A stretch of DNA of 64,000 nt from Hyphomicrobiales bacterium (GCA_013214705.1 JABSRZ010000004.1:310001-374000), one strand, 5' to 3'; counted from the first letter of the stretch, positions 40,043 to 50,900 are shown. The notes: generated by a model from the sequence alone, not told the origin. A program made the numbers and translations.

Positions 40043-41519
40043 TCTCGGCCTTTAACAGTTTTAAAATCTCAATTTGGTCAGAAAATTCATATTCCTTACC
40101 CATAATTTTTTGCCCAGTTTCATGGCCTTTGCCAGCCACTAGCAATATATCTCCAGCGTCTAGCAGCGCTATGCCTTTGGCTATGGCCGCACGCCGGTCA
40201 CCAATTTCCAACGCGCTCGGGCAGCCTTGTTTGGCCATGGCTCTAATACTTGCCGGGTCTTCAAATCTGGGGTTATCATCGGTTAATATGGCGATTTCGG
40301 CATTTTTTTCGGCCACTGCGCCCATTAATGGCCGCTTGCTCTGGTCTCTATCGCCGCCACAGCCAAAGATAACCACAAGTTTGGAATCTGTGCCTAAATA
40401 CGGCCGCAACGCCAATATGGCATTTTCCAAACTGTCATTTGTGTGGGCAAAATCAACAAATATACGGCCTCCTGTTTGGTTTTGGCCAACTAGCTCTAGC
40501 CGCCCCTTAGCGCCTTTAAGTTGTTTTAAAGCTTGCATCACCAAATCTACATTTATATCGGGCTGCGACAATGCCAACCCTGCCGCCACCAAGGCATTCT
40601 CGACTTGAAAAACTCCAATCAATGGCAAATCTATTTCATAATTTTTGCCCAATAAATCAAAATTCATCCGCTGGCCGTTCTGCAAATTTGTCACTTTATT
40701 GAGTTTTATATAATCACCTGCAAACCCCACACATTTGGCATTGCTGCCAGCAAACCCAGCTATATTTGCCACTCGTTTAGAATAAGAACCATCGGCCGAA
40801 ACCACCGCTTGTGATGTTTTGGGCAGCAATTCGGTAAATAAGCGCATTTTGGCTTCAAAATAATCTTCCATATTTTCATGATAATCAAGATGGTCGAGGG
40901 TTAAATTTGTAAACCCTGCGGCGCAAATTTTCACCCCATCTATGCGGTTTTGCACCAACCCATGGCTGCTGGCTTCAATGCCTAAAAATTCAACATTTTT
41001 GGCCGCCAACTGGTGTAATATTCGGTGCAAGCTAATCGGGTCTGGCGATGTATGATGCAGCTCAATATGTTCATCTGGTTGGCCATCTTCACATATTTGC
41101 ACACCCAATGTGCCTAAACTAGCCGCCCGCTTGCCAGCTTTGGCAAATATTTGCCGCAAAAAATCCACGATGGAAGATTTGCCATTGGTGCCAGTTATGG
41201 CCAATATTTTAGGTGGTTGGTTGGGGTAGAAATTGGCCGCCAAAAAGGCCAGCACTTTGCGTGGTTCGGCGGATTTTATCCAACTTACATCTGTGGGCAT
41301 TTCGCCAGCATAATCGGCAGCCACCAAAATAGCCCGCGCACCAGAATTTATGGCTTGCTCAATAAATTGAGTGCCATCAAGCGCAACGCCTTTTAGGGCC
41401 GCGAATAAAAACCCGGCCTCTACCTTGCGGCTATCGGCCTCCAAGCCAGTAATGTCTATATCAAAATTGCCAACAATTTCAATATTTTCAATGTTTTTGA
41501 TCAAGTCTTTAAATTGCAT
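40035..41519 (-). CDS. murE: UDP-MurNAc-L-Ala-D-Glu-meso-DAP ligase
   Basis: This 494-residue ligase adds the third stem residue. The ATP loop is AITGTNGKSSIVDF. The specificity motif DNPR in LTDDNPRFEDP indicates meso-diaminopimelate rather than lysine. GKGHETGQ is near the C-terminus. The peptidoglycan is therefore of the usual Gram-negative A1-gamma type. Confidence 0.97.
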   Translation of the reverse strand: MQFKDLIKNIENIEIVGNFDIDITGLEADSRKVEAGFLFAALKGVALDGTQFIEQAINSGARAILVAADYAGEMPTDVSWIKSAEPRKVLAFLAANFYPNQPPKILAITGTNGKSSIVDFLRQIFAKAGKRAASLGTLGVQICEDGQPDEHIELHHTSPDPISLHRILHQLAAKNVEFLGIEASSHGLVQNRIDGVKICAAGFTNLTLDHLDYHENMEDYFEAKMRLFTELLPKTSQAVVSADGSYSKRVANIAGFAGSNAKCVGFAGDYIKLNKVTNLQNGQRMNFDLLGKNYEIDLPLIGVFQVENALVAAGLALSQPDINVDLVMQALKQLKGAKGRLELVGQNQTGGRIFVDFAHTNDSLENAILALRPYLGTDSKLVVIFGCGGDRDQSKRPLMGAVAEKNAEIAILTDDNPRFEDPASIRAMAKQGCPSALEIGDRRAAIAKGIALLDAGDILLVAGKGHETGQKIMGKEYEFSDQIEILKLLKAENE

Positions 41520-41569
41520 TCATTCACCAATTCACTCATTAGAATCATTATTTAGCGCCACAAAATGTT

Positions 41570-43348
41570 CTAATTATGGTTTACATCCAAAACATCACTA
41601 CCATCTATTTTACGGCTATCATAGCGCGGCGCAAGCCCCAATAATGGCGCAATGCGCTCTATAATTTTACCACTTGTCGGCACCACATTCCAGCCAGCGG
41701 TGTTAAACCCTTGGTCTTCTTCTAGACCTTTTGGCTCATCAATAGATACCAACATCATATATTGTGGTTTGTCGGTCGGGAATACACTTAAAAACGAGGC
41801 TAATAATTTTTCTTTGCTATAGCCGCCTTTTATCGGTTTGTCGGCAGTGCCGGTTTTACCGCCGACCATATAGCCATTGACATTGGCTGTTTTGCCGCTG
41901 CCTTCTAATACGTTTAACCGCATGAGCGACACCAGATCGCGGCTGGTTTCGGGTTTGATAACTTGCTGTTTAAGCGCGCTGGCTTCTGCCGCACTGCGTT
42001 TTAAAAATGTTGGTTTGATGTAAAAGCCGCCATTCATCATCGCGCCACTGGCCGCAATCATTTGCAACGGCGTAACGGCAATGCCATGGCCGAAGGATAT
42101 GGTCATCGTACTCACCCGTTTCCAGTTTTTCTTAAGCGGATATTGCGGCTTGCCCGCCCCGGGTATTTCGGTTTGTAATTTATCCAATAAATTTAATTTT
42201 CTTAAAAACGCTTGCTGGCGCTCTGCACCCACATCCAAAGCCATAAGTGCAGTGCCGATGTTAGATGAATATTTAAATATTTCAGGCACGGTTAAATAGC
42301 GTTTCTTGCCATGAAAATCACTTATAAATTTACCCCTTGTTGATGGCAACGGGCTGGTGGCATCATAGCCGCCCTCCATCGTGGTAACACCATAGTCTAA
42401 CCCCATGCCGCTGCTAAGCAATTTATATATGGAACCCAATTCATAAACCCCGCCATTAATGCGGTTCAATCGGTCTGCTTTGTTGGCATCGCCGTAAATA
42501 TTGGGGTTATAATCGGGCAGGCTTACCATACTAATCACTTCGCCAGAATAGATGTCCATCACCACCGCCATGCCGCCAATGGCGTCAAATTTTTCGATGG
42601 CAGCGCCCAATTCATCATATACCACATATTGCACGCGCGCATCTATTGAGCTTACCAACGGTTGGTATATTTTGCCGGCATCATCTTGTTTATAATTGGC
42701 AATTTTTTTCGGTTTGGCAAAATTGGCAAAATATTCTAGCCCCGCCTGCCCTTCATGGTCAATATTCACATAACCCAAAACATGCGAGGTTAAATTGCCA
42801 TTTGGGTAATCGCGTTTTAATTCTTTTTCAAAATAAGTGCCAATGATTGCCAAATCTATCACTTGTTGTTTTTGCTCAGGGCTAATTTCGCGCGCAATTT
42901 GGGCATATTTAGCATTGCTGTTTAACCGCCTGCGTATTTGCAACCAATTTAAATCTGGAAATACCAACCGCAATTTATCGATTGTGGCCTCGACATCGGC
43001 AACTTTTCTCGGGTTAACCGATAGTGATTCAACGGTTAAATCGGTCGCCAGCATCACCCCATTGCGGTCAACAATGTCAGGCCGAGGTTGGTTTATCAAT
43101 GTCTTTGCAAGCGGGTTAATGTCAACATGCACCGCCTCTATGCTGGTTTCATCGGCTATTGTTAGATATTCGTCAAACCCAAACATCACCAAACGGCCAA
43201 ACAGCAAGGCAAATAATATGACGCTTAAAAAACTAAGCACCCGGAGGCGCCTCTTAAACACCAGATCATGATTTTTAGAGCTTTGCGCCATTGGGTTAAG
43301 CCTTTGGCTAGCTTTTGTCTGTGTAAACGATGCCAAATTTTGCTGCAT
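41570..43348 (-). CDS. ftsI: Septal peptidoglycan transpeptidase (PBP3)
   Basis: This 592-residue class B penicillin-binding protein has one N-terminal membrane helix (VLSFLSVILFALLFGRLVM), a pedestal domain and a transpeptidase domain. The active-site serine lies in ELGSIYK (SxxK), with YSSN (SxN) and GGKTGTADK (KTG). SIYK differs from the more common STFK/STVK but keeps both catalytic residues. It partners FtsW. The C-terminus extends past the usual end with a short Asp-rich tail. Confidence 0.95.
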   Translation of the reverse strand: MQQNLASFTQTKASQRLNPMAQSSKNHDLVFKRRLRVLSFLSVILFALLFGRLVMFGFDEYLTIADETSIEAVHVDINPLAKTLINQPRPDIVDRNGVMLATDLTVESLSVNPRKVADVEATIDKLRLVFPDLNWLQIRRRLNSNAKYAQIAREISPEQKQQVIDLAIIGTYFEKELKRDYPNGNLTSHVLGYVNIDHEGQAGLEYFANFAKPKKIANYKQDDAGKIYQPLVSSIDARVQYVVYDELGAAIEKFDAIGGMAVVMDIYSGEVISMVSLPDYNPNIYGDANKADRLNRINGGVYELGSIYKLLSSGMGLDYGVTTMEGGYDATSPLPSTRGKFISDFHGKKRYLTVPEIFKYSSNIGTALMALDVGAERQQAFLRKLNLLDKLQTEIPGAGKPQYPLKKNWKRVSTMTISFGHGIAVTPLQMIAASGAMMNGGFYIKPTFLKRSAAEASALKQQVIKPETSRDLVSLMRLNVLEGSGKTANVNGYMVGGKTGTADKPIKGGYSKEKLLASFLSVFPTDKPQYMMLVSIDEPKGLEEDQGFNTAGWNVVPTSGKIIERIAPLLGLAPRYDSRKIDGSDVLDVNHN

Positions 43349-43449
43349 TAAACCCTTACCCCACGCAAAAACTAAAATTGCTGTTATGATAAAAAAACAT
43401 TAAATTATTGAGGTAAATATATATTTAACTATTGGTTATTTTAAGCAGA

Positions 43450-43857
43450 TTATTCAGTTGTCGGTTCGCCAGTGAATTCATCAGCTATGTCGCCATCGAA
43501 CTGCGCGGCCAATTCGGCCATGCTATTGTATATTTTCTGGTCATCACCGTTCAGCGTGGTCAACTCTGGCAACCGCGTCACTAATTTATATGGCAGTTGA
43601 TCTATGGTCACAAATTGGTCTATTTTTTGTGCCGATAATTGCAACAATTCTAAGTTTAATTGTTTAATATTCTGCGGCTGTTTGGCGCGGCTTAACGCGG
43701 CGCGTAAATTATTAATACGTTGTTTTTCATCAACTATTTCGGCTTTTAGTAATTTTATATTCTGCCTAATGTCATTGGTATTATAGCTGACTTCATACAA
43801 TTGAAACGTCATCAACGAAACCAAAATAGTGCCGGCTATAAGTAAATATCTAAACAT
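43450..43857 (-). CDS. ftsL: Cell division protein FtsL
   Basis: This 135-residue bitopic protein has an N-terminal membrane helix (LLIAGTILVSLMTFQLYEV) and a heptad-like coiled coil through about residue 85, with an acidic tail. Sequence conservation in FtsL is low; the call rests on size, topology and position between rsmH and ftsI. It recruits FtsQ/FtsB and activates FtsWI. Confidence 0.8.
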   Translation of the reverse strand: MFRYLLIAGTILVSLMTFQLYEVSYNTNDIRQNIKLLKAEIVDEKQRINNLRAALSRAKQPQNIKQLNLELLQLSAQKIDQFVTIDQLPYKLVTRLPELTTLNGDDQKIYNSMAELAAQFDGDIADEFTGEPTTE

Positions 43858-43879
43858 TTCGTGTTTTAAACCAAATCAA

Positions 43880-44869
43880 TTAAGCCAAATTAGGCATTAC
43901 CGGTAGCGGATTAAAATATTCAGCAAACACATCTGCGTCTGTGCGTATTGCGGCGCGTAACTTAGCCGAGCGCGAGCGAATATTAACATCCAACTCTTCA
44001 CTTGTAGCGGTAATTACCTTACGATTGATTAACACAAAGCTGGGCTTGTCCTGCGTATCGACCACCATAACATAGCGCGAAGGCGCAGAAACATTGCCAG
44101 TGCGCAATTTTAAAAAATTTTTAACAATCCGGTCTTCAAGCGAGTGAAAGCTCACCACAACCAACCGCCCATCGGGTTTTAACAATTGTTCTGCGGCGTT
44201 TAATGCCTTGACCAATTCTGCCAATTCTTCATTGACAAATATTCTCAACGCCTGAAAAACCTTGGTCGCCACATGGATTTTCGATTTGCCTTTTTTAATG
44301 GTATTCTCGATTAAATTTGCCAATTCTAATGTGGTTTCAAACGGTTTTTCTGCCCGTTGGCGCAAAATCGCCCCGGCAATTGGGTAGGAACGTTTTTCAT
44401 CGCCTAAAATATAAAATATACGGGCTAAATCCGCTTCCGAAAATTGGTTCACCACATCTGCAGCGCTCATACCTTTGGCGCTCATCCGCATGTCCAATGG
44501 TCCATCTTTTTGAAACGAGAAGCCGCGCTCGGCTTGGTCAATCTGCATAGATGAAATGCCAATATCAAGCACAATGCCATCTGGTTTTTGCACATTATTT
44601 TCACTCAATAAAGTCTGCATATCGCCAAATTGGCCAGCGATAAATTTAAACCTATCGCCATATCCTACTGCCAGCTGGTCGGCAGCCATTTGGGCATTTG
44701 GGTCACGGTCTAGGCCAATCACTTGGCAATTTGCATGGTTTAAAATGTTGCGGCTATAGCCACCTGCGCCAAAAGTAGCGTCGACAATTAGGTCACCATC
44801 CTGCGGGGCTAAAGTTTCAAGCACTTCGGCCATTAACACCGAATAATGTGGGCTGTCTATATTCGCCAT
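43880..44869 (-). CDS. rsmH: 16S rRNA m4C1402 methyltransferase RsmH
   Basis: This 329-residue SAM enzyme methylates N4 of C1402 in 16S rRNA. It starts HYSVLMAEVLETLAP and has DATFGAGGYSRNIL (SAM motif I), DIGISSMQIDQAERGFSF and VVSFHSLEDRIVKNFL, all RsmH hallmarks. It lies 5 bases after mraZ. Confidence 0.97.
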   Translation of the reverse strand: MANIDSPHYSVLMAEVLETLAPQDGDLIVDATFGAGGYSRNILNHANCQVIGLDRDPNAQMAADQLAVGYGDRFKFIAGQFGDMQTLLSENNVQKPDGIVLDIGISSMQIDQAERGFSFQKDGPLDMRMSAKGMSAADVVNQFSEADLARIFYILGDEKRSYPIAGAILRQRAEKPFETTLELANLIENTIKKGKSKIHVATKVFQALRIFVNEELAELVKALNAAEQLLKPDGRLVVVSFHSLEDRIVKNFLKLRTGNVSAPSRYVMVVDTQDKPSFVLINRKVITATSEELDVNIRSRSAKLRAAIRTDADVFAEYFNPLPVMPNLA

Positions 44870-44874
44870 ATAAG

Positions 44875-45342
44875 TTAACGCGCCTTTTGCGCAAATAATT
44901 TACGATGCAATATGGCTTTCTCGCGCGCATCTTGCATATAGATTTCAAATAATTCTGGCGACCATATACGAAATTTATCGCCCATACCAACAAAAGTCAC
45001 ATAATCGTCTATTTTTGCATAGTCCCGCATTTGCTGCGGCACAATGATGCGGCCATCAGAATCTATTTTTAAATTTACCGAAGCGCCAAATAACGCAGAT
45101 GATAAAACATCGCGCTCTTCACTATAGGGTGGCAAGTCTTCAAGTAATTGATATATCTTACTAACCAAGGGCGCACCGCCAGCCTCTATGGCATTCACAT
45201 CAATGGCGGAGTAACAAAATAGCTGATTTGGCGTGTCGGCCGCTATGTCGGTTTTGGCCAAAATAGCTCTGAACGATGCAGGCACAGAAACCCGACCTTT
45301 TTTATCTATTTTATTTTGAAAAGAAGAAACAAAGGGTTGCAT
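44875..45342 (-). CDS. mraZ: Transcriptional regulator MraZ
   Basis: This 155-residue protein of two AbrB-like MraZ repeats has DKKGRVSVPASFR (N-terminal half) and DSDGRIIVPQQMR (C-terminal half), each with the DxxxR core. MraZ forms a ring that binds tandem TGGGN-type repeats and represses the dcw promoter. Five period-10 TGGA/TGGG repeats lie ~190 bases upstream. Confidence 0.96.
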   Translation of the reverse strand: MQPFVSSFQNKIDKKGRVSVPASFRAILAKTDIAADTPNQLFCYSAIDVNAIEAGGAPLVSKIYQLLEDLPPYSEERDVLSSALFGASVNLKIDSDGRIIVPQQMRDYAKIDDYVTFVGMGDKFRIWSPELFEIYMQDAREKAILHRKLFAQKAR

Positions 45343-45529
45343 AACATACCAATACTCAAAACCAACACTGTATGAACCAACTCAGAAGCATTTGAAATGA
45401 ACGAGAGAGATGGCCTCACCTCCCTCGTCCTGCAATTAAACAAGAGCGTGGCAGCCGCCGTGCTGCCAACCCCTAACCTAATATTTTCAAACCCGCCGCG
45501 ATGACATCTAATTCTATTTACGTCATTCC
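45343..45529 (-). promoter_or_regulatory. mraZ leader
   Basis: This spacer between the presumed dcw promoter and mraZ has no gene. It can fold: GGCAGC (45450-45455) pairs with GCTGCC (45462-45467), and a purine-rich GAGGGAG segment near 45419-45426 can pair with nearby CTCTCTC. The ribosome site of mraZ is weak. A long structured leader could carry attenuation, but I see no T-run. Confidence 0.4.
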
Positions 45530-45594
45530 TGGATGATTATGGAATATCATGGGATATTATGGAAGTCAATGGAATTAACCAGACGTTAACCATA
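45530..45594 (-). promoter_or_regulatory. dcw promoter with MraZ-type repeats and CtrA-type box
   Basis: On the plus strand TGGAT, TGGAA, TGGGA, TGGAA and TGGAA begin at 45530, 45540, 45550, 45560 and 45570, an exact period of 10, matching the known TGGGN-N5 MraZ site. Beside them TTAACCAGACGTTAACCAT (45575-45593) contains TTAA-N7-TTAA, the full CtrA box. On the minus strand TTGACT (45564-45569) and TATTCC (45541-45546), 17 bases apart, are a possible promoter lying under the repeats. Confidence 0.65.
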
Positions 45595-45693
45595 AGTATT
45601 AGGGCAATAGCTGCTTGCATGTATAAGCGGTATTATTTTGAATTAGATCAATATAAGCCGAAATATTGTTGACATTGGTTTATTTATAAAAAT

Positions 45694-46056
45694 GCTAGAT
45701 GGCCGATAAGCCGAGTTTTGTAAAAGACAATCATTCATCTGAAATATTTGTTACCAAATATTTTAAGCAACCAACCCGAGCGATCTGATGTAAAAACGCA
45801 TCCATCATAGATAAATCTTGAACCCGCCGCTCCTATTTGGTCTTGCTCCCAATGGGGTTTACACTGCCGTTTCTGTTACCACAAACGCGGTGCGCTTTTA
45901 CCGCACCTTTTCACCCTTACCATGTTAAACATGGCGGTATATTTTCTGTTGCACTTTCCCTAGGGTCGCCCCCGCTGGACGTTATCCAGCATTGTGTTTT
46001 TATGGAGCCCGGACTTTCCTCTCAGCCAAAGCCAAGCGATTGTCTAGCCATCTAGC
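45694..46056 (-). ncRNA. rnpB: RNase P RNA (class A)
   Basis: The ends pair perfectly: GCTAGATGGC at both termini forms P1 (45694-45703 with 46047-46056). Near the 5' end GAGAGGAAAGTCCGGGCTCC is the universal CRI segment, followed by AGGGAAAGTGCAACAGAAA, GGTAAGGGTGAAAAGGTGCGG and, near the 3' end, a region ending CAAAACTCGGCTTATCGGCC. The length of ~363 bases fits bacterial type A. It is the catalytic RNA that matures tRNA 5' ends. Confidence 0.95.
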
Positions 46057-46192
46057 GCCCTACATAAAGCGTAAACCCCAACCGATTGCAAGCAAAATTA
46101 TCATTCTGAATGGGAGAGGAATAATCACTAAGATCCAGCCAATGAACTGATCTTGGAAATTAGTAAGATATTGTAGGAAAAGCCCGAACAAA

Positions 46193-46209
46193 TGGGCAGG
46201 TAGCCCATG
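46193..46209. other. Small hairpin between djlA-like gene and rnpB
   Basis: ATGGGC-AGGTA-GCCCAT forms a 6-base perfect stem. It lies just beyond the stop of the J-domain gene and before rnpB on the same strand. With no T-run its role as terminator is uncertain. The rest of the 46057-46236 spacer shows no gene. Confidence 0.35.
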
Positions 46210-46236
46210 TGAGTGGCTTTGACGCCCAAGATCGCC

Positions 46237-47043
46237 CTAATTTACAAGATCTTTTTCTATTTGGTCGAAAGCGGCGTTTATTCTGGCCAATTTTTCGTTG
46301 GCAATCTCGACAAATTCTTCGGGCACGCCGCGGGCTATTAATTTGTCAGGGTGGTTTTCTTTCACCAGGCCTCTATAGGCGCTTTTTATGCTTTTAAAAT
46401 CATCGCCGCGCTTCACGCCCAATATTTTATACGGGTCACCAACGCCAGATACGCCGCCATTATTTACCGTGCCATGTCGGGCAACAATGCGGTCAAACTC
46501 ATCTTGGCTAAAGCCAAAAATTTGCGCCACATTGGTTAGAAACTCAACTTCATTGGGGTGGATGATGCCATCGGCTTTGGCAATGTGAAACAAGCCATCA
46601 ATCACATCTTCCAGCGTCGCGCGTTTGTTTTTAAACAGTTCGGCCAGTTGGCCAGCATAGGCTTCATAACCGGCAATGTCTTTTTTAGCCGCGTTAAACA
46701 GCCGCGCTACATTTTGGGTTTCGGCTTCTGGCACTTTAAACACTTGCTTAAAAGCCGCCACCTCGTCAGATGTCACAACCCCATCGGCTTTGGCCATTTT
46801 AGCGCCTAAAGCAATAATGCCCATGGTAAAAATAACGCTGTCTTCTGGTTGGTTGCGGCTCCAATTGCTGGTTTTGGCATTTGCCCAACCACCCGGGTCG
46901 GCGGTTTTATTATGGCTGTGGTCAATTTGGCCACCTTCCTTATCAAAGAAATAATGCCCTGCCACTGCGCCTAACAACGCGCCAAGTGGGCCTGCAAAAG
47001 TCATGCCTGCCGCCGCGCCACCAATTTTACCCCAAACCGACAT
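46237..47043 (-). CDS. TerB/J-domain co-chaperone (DjlA-like)
   Basis: This ~268-residue protein has a Gly/Ala-rich hydrophobic N-terminus (GGAAAGMTFAGPLGALLGAV), a TerB-like domain (about residues 65-175) with repeated AKADG motifs, and a C-terminal J domain (DPYKILGVKRGDD) carrying the HPD motif in ENHPDKLIARG. This is the DjlA arrangement, in which a membrane-anchored J protein stimulates DnaK. ATG 47043, with GGGGA before it, is preferred to the TTG at 47061. Confidence 0.85.
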   Translation of the reverse strand: MSVWGKIGGAAAGMTFAGPLGALLGAVAGHYFFDKEGGQIDHSHNKTADPGGWANAKTSNWSRNQPEDSVIFTMGIIALGAKMAKADGVVTSDEVAAFKQVFKVPEAETQNVARLFNAAKKDIAGYEAYAGQLAELFKNKRATLEDVIDGLFHIAKADGIIHPNEVEFLTNVAQIFGFSQDEFDRIVARHGTVNNGGVSGVGDPYKILGVKRGDDFKSIKSAYRGLVKENHPDKLIARGVPEEFVEIANEKLARINAAFDQIEKDLVN

Positions 47044-47200
47044 TTCTATCCCCACAATCAAATCATTTGCCTAAAGATAGGCATTCAGAATATAAAAACA
47101 AGCCATAGCTTACAATATTTCGTAACCCACAATTTTTATACAATTGACATTTTTACAATTTTTGGCTTAACCTCCCTTCAAACATTTAGAGGATTTTTTT

Positions 47201-47908
47201 ATGAGCATACATATTGGTGCAAAACCCGGCGACATTGCCGAAACCGTTTTATTACCCGGCGATCCACAACGCGCAAAATGGGTGGCCGAAACATTTTTAA
47301 AAGATGCAGTTCGTTATACAACCGTGCGCGGCATGTTTGGCTATACCGGCACTTATAAAGGCCATAAAGTGTCCGTTCAAGGCACGGGCATGGGTGTGCC
47401 GTCAATTTCCATTTATGTGAATGAATTGTTTAATGAATATGGGGTAAAAACCGCCATTCGGGTTGGCAGCGCCGGCGCACTAACCGCCGATATTAATGTC
47501 CGCGACATTGTAATCGCCATGACCTCATCTACCGATAGCAGCACCAATCGCCACGAAATGAATGATTGGGATTACGCGCCCGCAGCCAATTTTGAATTAT
47601 TGCGCGATGCCGCAGCGTCGGCAGTTAAGCATGGCTTTACCCATCATGTTGGCGGCATTGTTACATCCGATAGGTTTTACGCCACCGATAACGGCCCGTT
47701 GATGCGCATTGCCGAACATGGCGCGTTGGCGGTTGAAATGGAAACCACTGCGTTATACACTTTGGCCGCACGCTATGGCTGCCGGGCCTTAACCGTGCTC
47801 ACAATTTCCGACCATTTGGTCACCGGCGCCGACACAACATCATTAGAGCGCGAGCAAACTTTTGGTGATATGATGACCATTGCACTCGAAGCGGCATTCG
47901 GAGAATAA
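47201..47908 (+). CDS. deoD: Purine nucleoside phosphorylase (DeoD type)
   Basis: This 235-residue hexameric phosphorylase cleaves purine nucleosides to base and (deoxy)ribose 1-phosphate. It has [14 protein letters not shown], the phosphate-binding [20 protein letters not shown], the ribose-binding VEMETTALY and TISDHLVTG with the catalytic Asp. The ribosome site TTTAGAGGA is strong. It heads an operon with the oxoprolinase gene 4 bases later. Confidence 0.96.
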   Translation: MSIHIGAKPGDIAETVLLPGDPQRAKWVAETFLKDAVRYTTVRGMFGYTGTYKGHKVSVQGTGMGVPSISIYVNELFNEYGVKTAIRVGSAGALTADINVRDIVIAMTSSTDSSTNRHEMNDWDYAPAANFELLRDAAASAVKHGFTHHVGGIVTSDRFYATDNGPLMRIAEHGALAVEMETTALYTLAARYGCRALTVLTISDHLVTGADTTSLEREQTFGDMMTIALEAAFGE

Positions 47909-47912
47909 AGCG

Positions 47913-50900
47913 TTGAAATGGCAATTTTGGATAGACCGCGGCGGCACGTTTACAGACATTGTCGCCCAAAATCCTAGCGGCGATATTTTAGCCCATAAAT
48001 TGCTGTCTGAGAACCCAGAAAGCTATAAAGACGCTGCCATTCAAGCCATTCGTGATTTAATGAATGTGGGCAAAAACCAGCCCATTCCGGTGCAGTTAAT
48101 CGACTGCATTAAAATGGGCACCACAGTGGCCACCAATGCGTTGCTTGAGCGCAAGGGCGAGCCAACTTTATTGGTTATCAATAAAGGCTTTGGCGACGCT
48201 TTAGAAATTGGCTATCAAAACCGCAAGGATATTTTTGCCCGCCACATTATAAAACCTGAAATGCTATATTCTAAGGTTGTGCAAGTGGATGCCCGGGTCA
48301 GAGCCGATGGCTTCATCGACCGAAACCTTAACCCAAATATTTTGCAACTGGCCAAAACCCAAATGCAAAGTGCCTATAATAATGGCATTGATGCCGTGGC
48401 CATCGTGCTGATGCACGCTTATAAATACCCGCAATATGAGCTAGATTTAAAAGCTGTGGCCGAGGATATTGGCTTTGCGCAAATTTCTGTTTCGCACCAA
48501 GTCAGCCCACTGATGAAAATTGTCGGCCGTGGCGACACCACAGTGGTCGATGCTTATCTCTCGCCCATTTTACGGCGTTATGTCAAACAGATTGAAGACG
48601 AGTTAACGGCTGGCAATGAGGCCAATGCGGCCAACAATACCTGCAAATTAATGTTTATGCAATCATCGGGCGGGCTGACGGCGGCCGACCTATTCCAAGG
48701 CAAAGATGCCATACTTTCTGGCCCTGCTGGCGGCGTGGTTGGCGCAACCCAGACTTCAATTTTGGCCGGCTTTAACAACATCATCGGCTTTGATATGGGT
48801 GGCACATCCACCGACGTATCCCACTATAATGGCGAGCTAGAACGCGCGTTTGAAACCGAAGTGGCAGGCGTGCGCATGCGCGCACCGATGATGAACATCC
48901 ACACTGTGGCGGCAGGTGGCGGCTCATTACTGACCTATGATGGCACCCGGTTTCGGGTCGGGCCACAAAGTGCTGGCGCTAACCCCGGGCCTGCCTGCTA
49001 TCGTCGCGGCGGCGATTTGGCGCTTACCGATGCCAATGTTATGTTGGGCAAATTAAGCCCCAAATATTTCCCCGCTATATTTGGCCAGAATCAAGACAAA
49101 GCCTTAGATGAAGATGTGGTGGCGCAAAAATTTGAAGCACTTGCCGCCAAAATTAATGACGGCAAATCAGCGGCCGATGTCGCCGAAGGGTTTTTAAGAA
49201 TCGCCATCGAAAACATGTCCGAAGCCATTAAAAAAATATCGGTCGAACGCGGCTATGATGTGAGTGATTATGCCCTGACTAGCTTTGGTGGCGCGGGCGG
49301 GCAACATGCCTGTTTGGTGGCCGATAGTTTGGGCATGGACAAAATATTTCTCCACACGCATAGCGGTATATTATCGGCTTATGGCATGGGCTTGGCCGAC
49401 ATTCGCGCCAGTTTGCAAAAATCTATTGAGCTAGAATTAACCGCACAAAACTTTCAATATAGCCAGACTATTATTGCAGCTTTGGCGCAAGATGTTTCGC
49501 AAAAACTAGCCGCGCAAGATGTCGCCAAAACCGACATTTCAGTCGATAAAAAACTGCAATTAAAATATGCCGGTAGCGATAGCACATTGCAGGTTAAACT
49601 GGCCAATATACCGGCCATGCAAGCCGAATTTGAACATTTACACACTCAACAATTCGGCTTTATCTCACCCGAAAAAACTCTGATCATCGAATCGGTAAAT
49701 GTCGAAGCTTATGGTGGCGGCGCGCAATTGCATGAGCAGACATATCCGCTGAAAACCGGCGAAGCCACAGCCATAGACAACACAAAAATATTCAGCCAAG
49801 GCCAATGGCATAGCGCCCAAATATTCGACAAGCAAAAAATTCTGGCCGGCCAAACCGTCACCGGCCCGGCGCTCATCATCGAAGAGCATGGCACAATTTC
49901 GGTCGAATTTGGCTGGCAAGCCAAAATGAACGCCCAAAACCATCTCATTCTCACCCGGGTCATCGCCCGCCAACAATTACACGCCATCGGCACTCAAGCC
50001 GACCCAGTTATGCTCGAGATTTTTAACAATCTATTCATGTCAATCGCCGAGCAAATGGGTGTGCGGTTGGAAAACACCGCTTCATCGGTCAACATTAAAG
50101 AGCGGCTCGATTTCTCTTGCGCGGTGTTTGACCCAACCGGCGCGCTCATCGCCAATGCGCCTCATATGCCGGTGCATCTAGGCTCGATGGATAGAAGCGT
50201 CCAGTCAATCATCAAACAAAACCCGGTTATGAATGCTGGTGATGTTTATATGCTCAACAACCCGTATAATGGCGGCACGCATTTGCCCGACATCACCGTG
50301 GTCACACCTATATTTAACGCCGATGAAACAGCAATATTATTTTATGTTGCCTCGCGCGGCCACCATGCCGATATTGGCGGCAAAGCCCCGGGCAGTATGA
50401 CACCAGATGCCAAAACATTGGATGAAGAAGGCATACTCATCAATAATTTTAAACTGGTCGATATGGGGGTTTTTCAGGAAGCCAAAACCCGCGCCCTGTT
50501 GGCCGACAACCCCTATCCTGCCCGCAATATCAATATGAATATTGCCGATTTAAAAGCCCAAATAGCCGCCAACGAAAAAGGCATTTCCGAACTGCGCCGC
50601 ATGGTAGCTCATTTCAGTTTTGATGTGGTCAAAGCCTATATGCAACATGTGCAAGATAATGCCGAAGCCAATGTCCGCCGCGTCATCGCCAGTTTAAATG
50701 ATTGCAGCTTCACTTATGAGATGGACCAAGGCACCCAAATAGCCGTCAAAATTAGCATCGACAAAACCACCAATAGCGCCACAGTCGATTTTTCCGGCAC
50801 ATCTAAACAACAGAATAATAATTTCAACGCCCCCGAACCCGTCACCCGCGCCGCGGTTTTATATGTGTTTAGATGTTTGGTCGATGATGACATCCCGATG

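Noticed and set aside
45837-46055. 72-residue open frame on the plus strand
   Set aside because: It lies entirely antisense within the RNase P RNA gene, whose conserved core explains the sequence.
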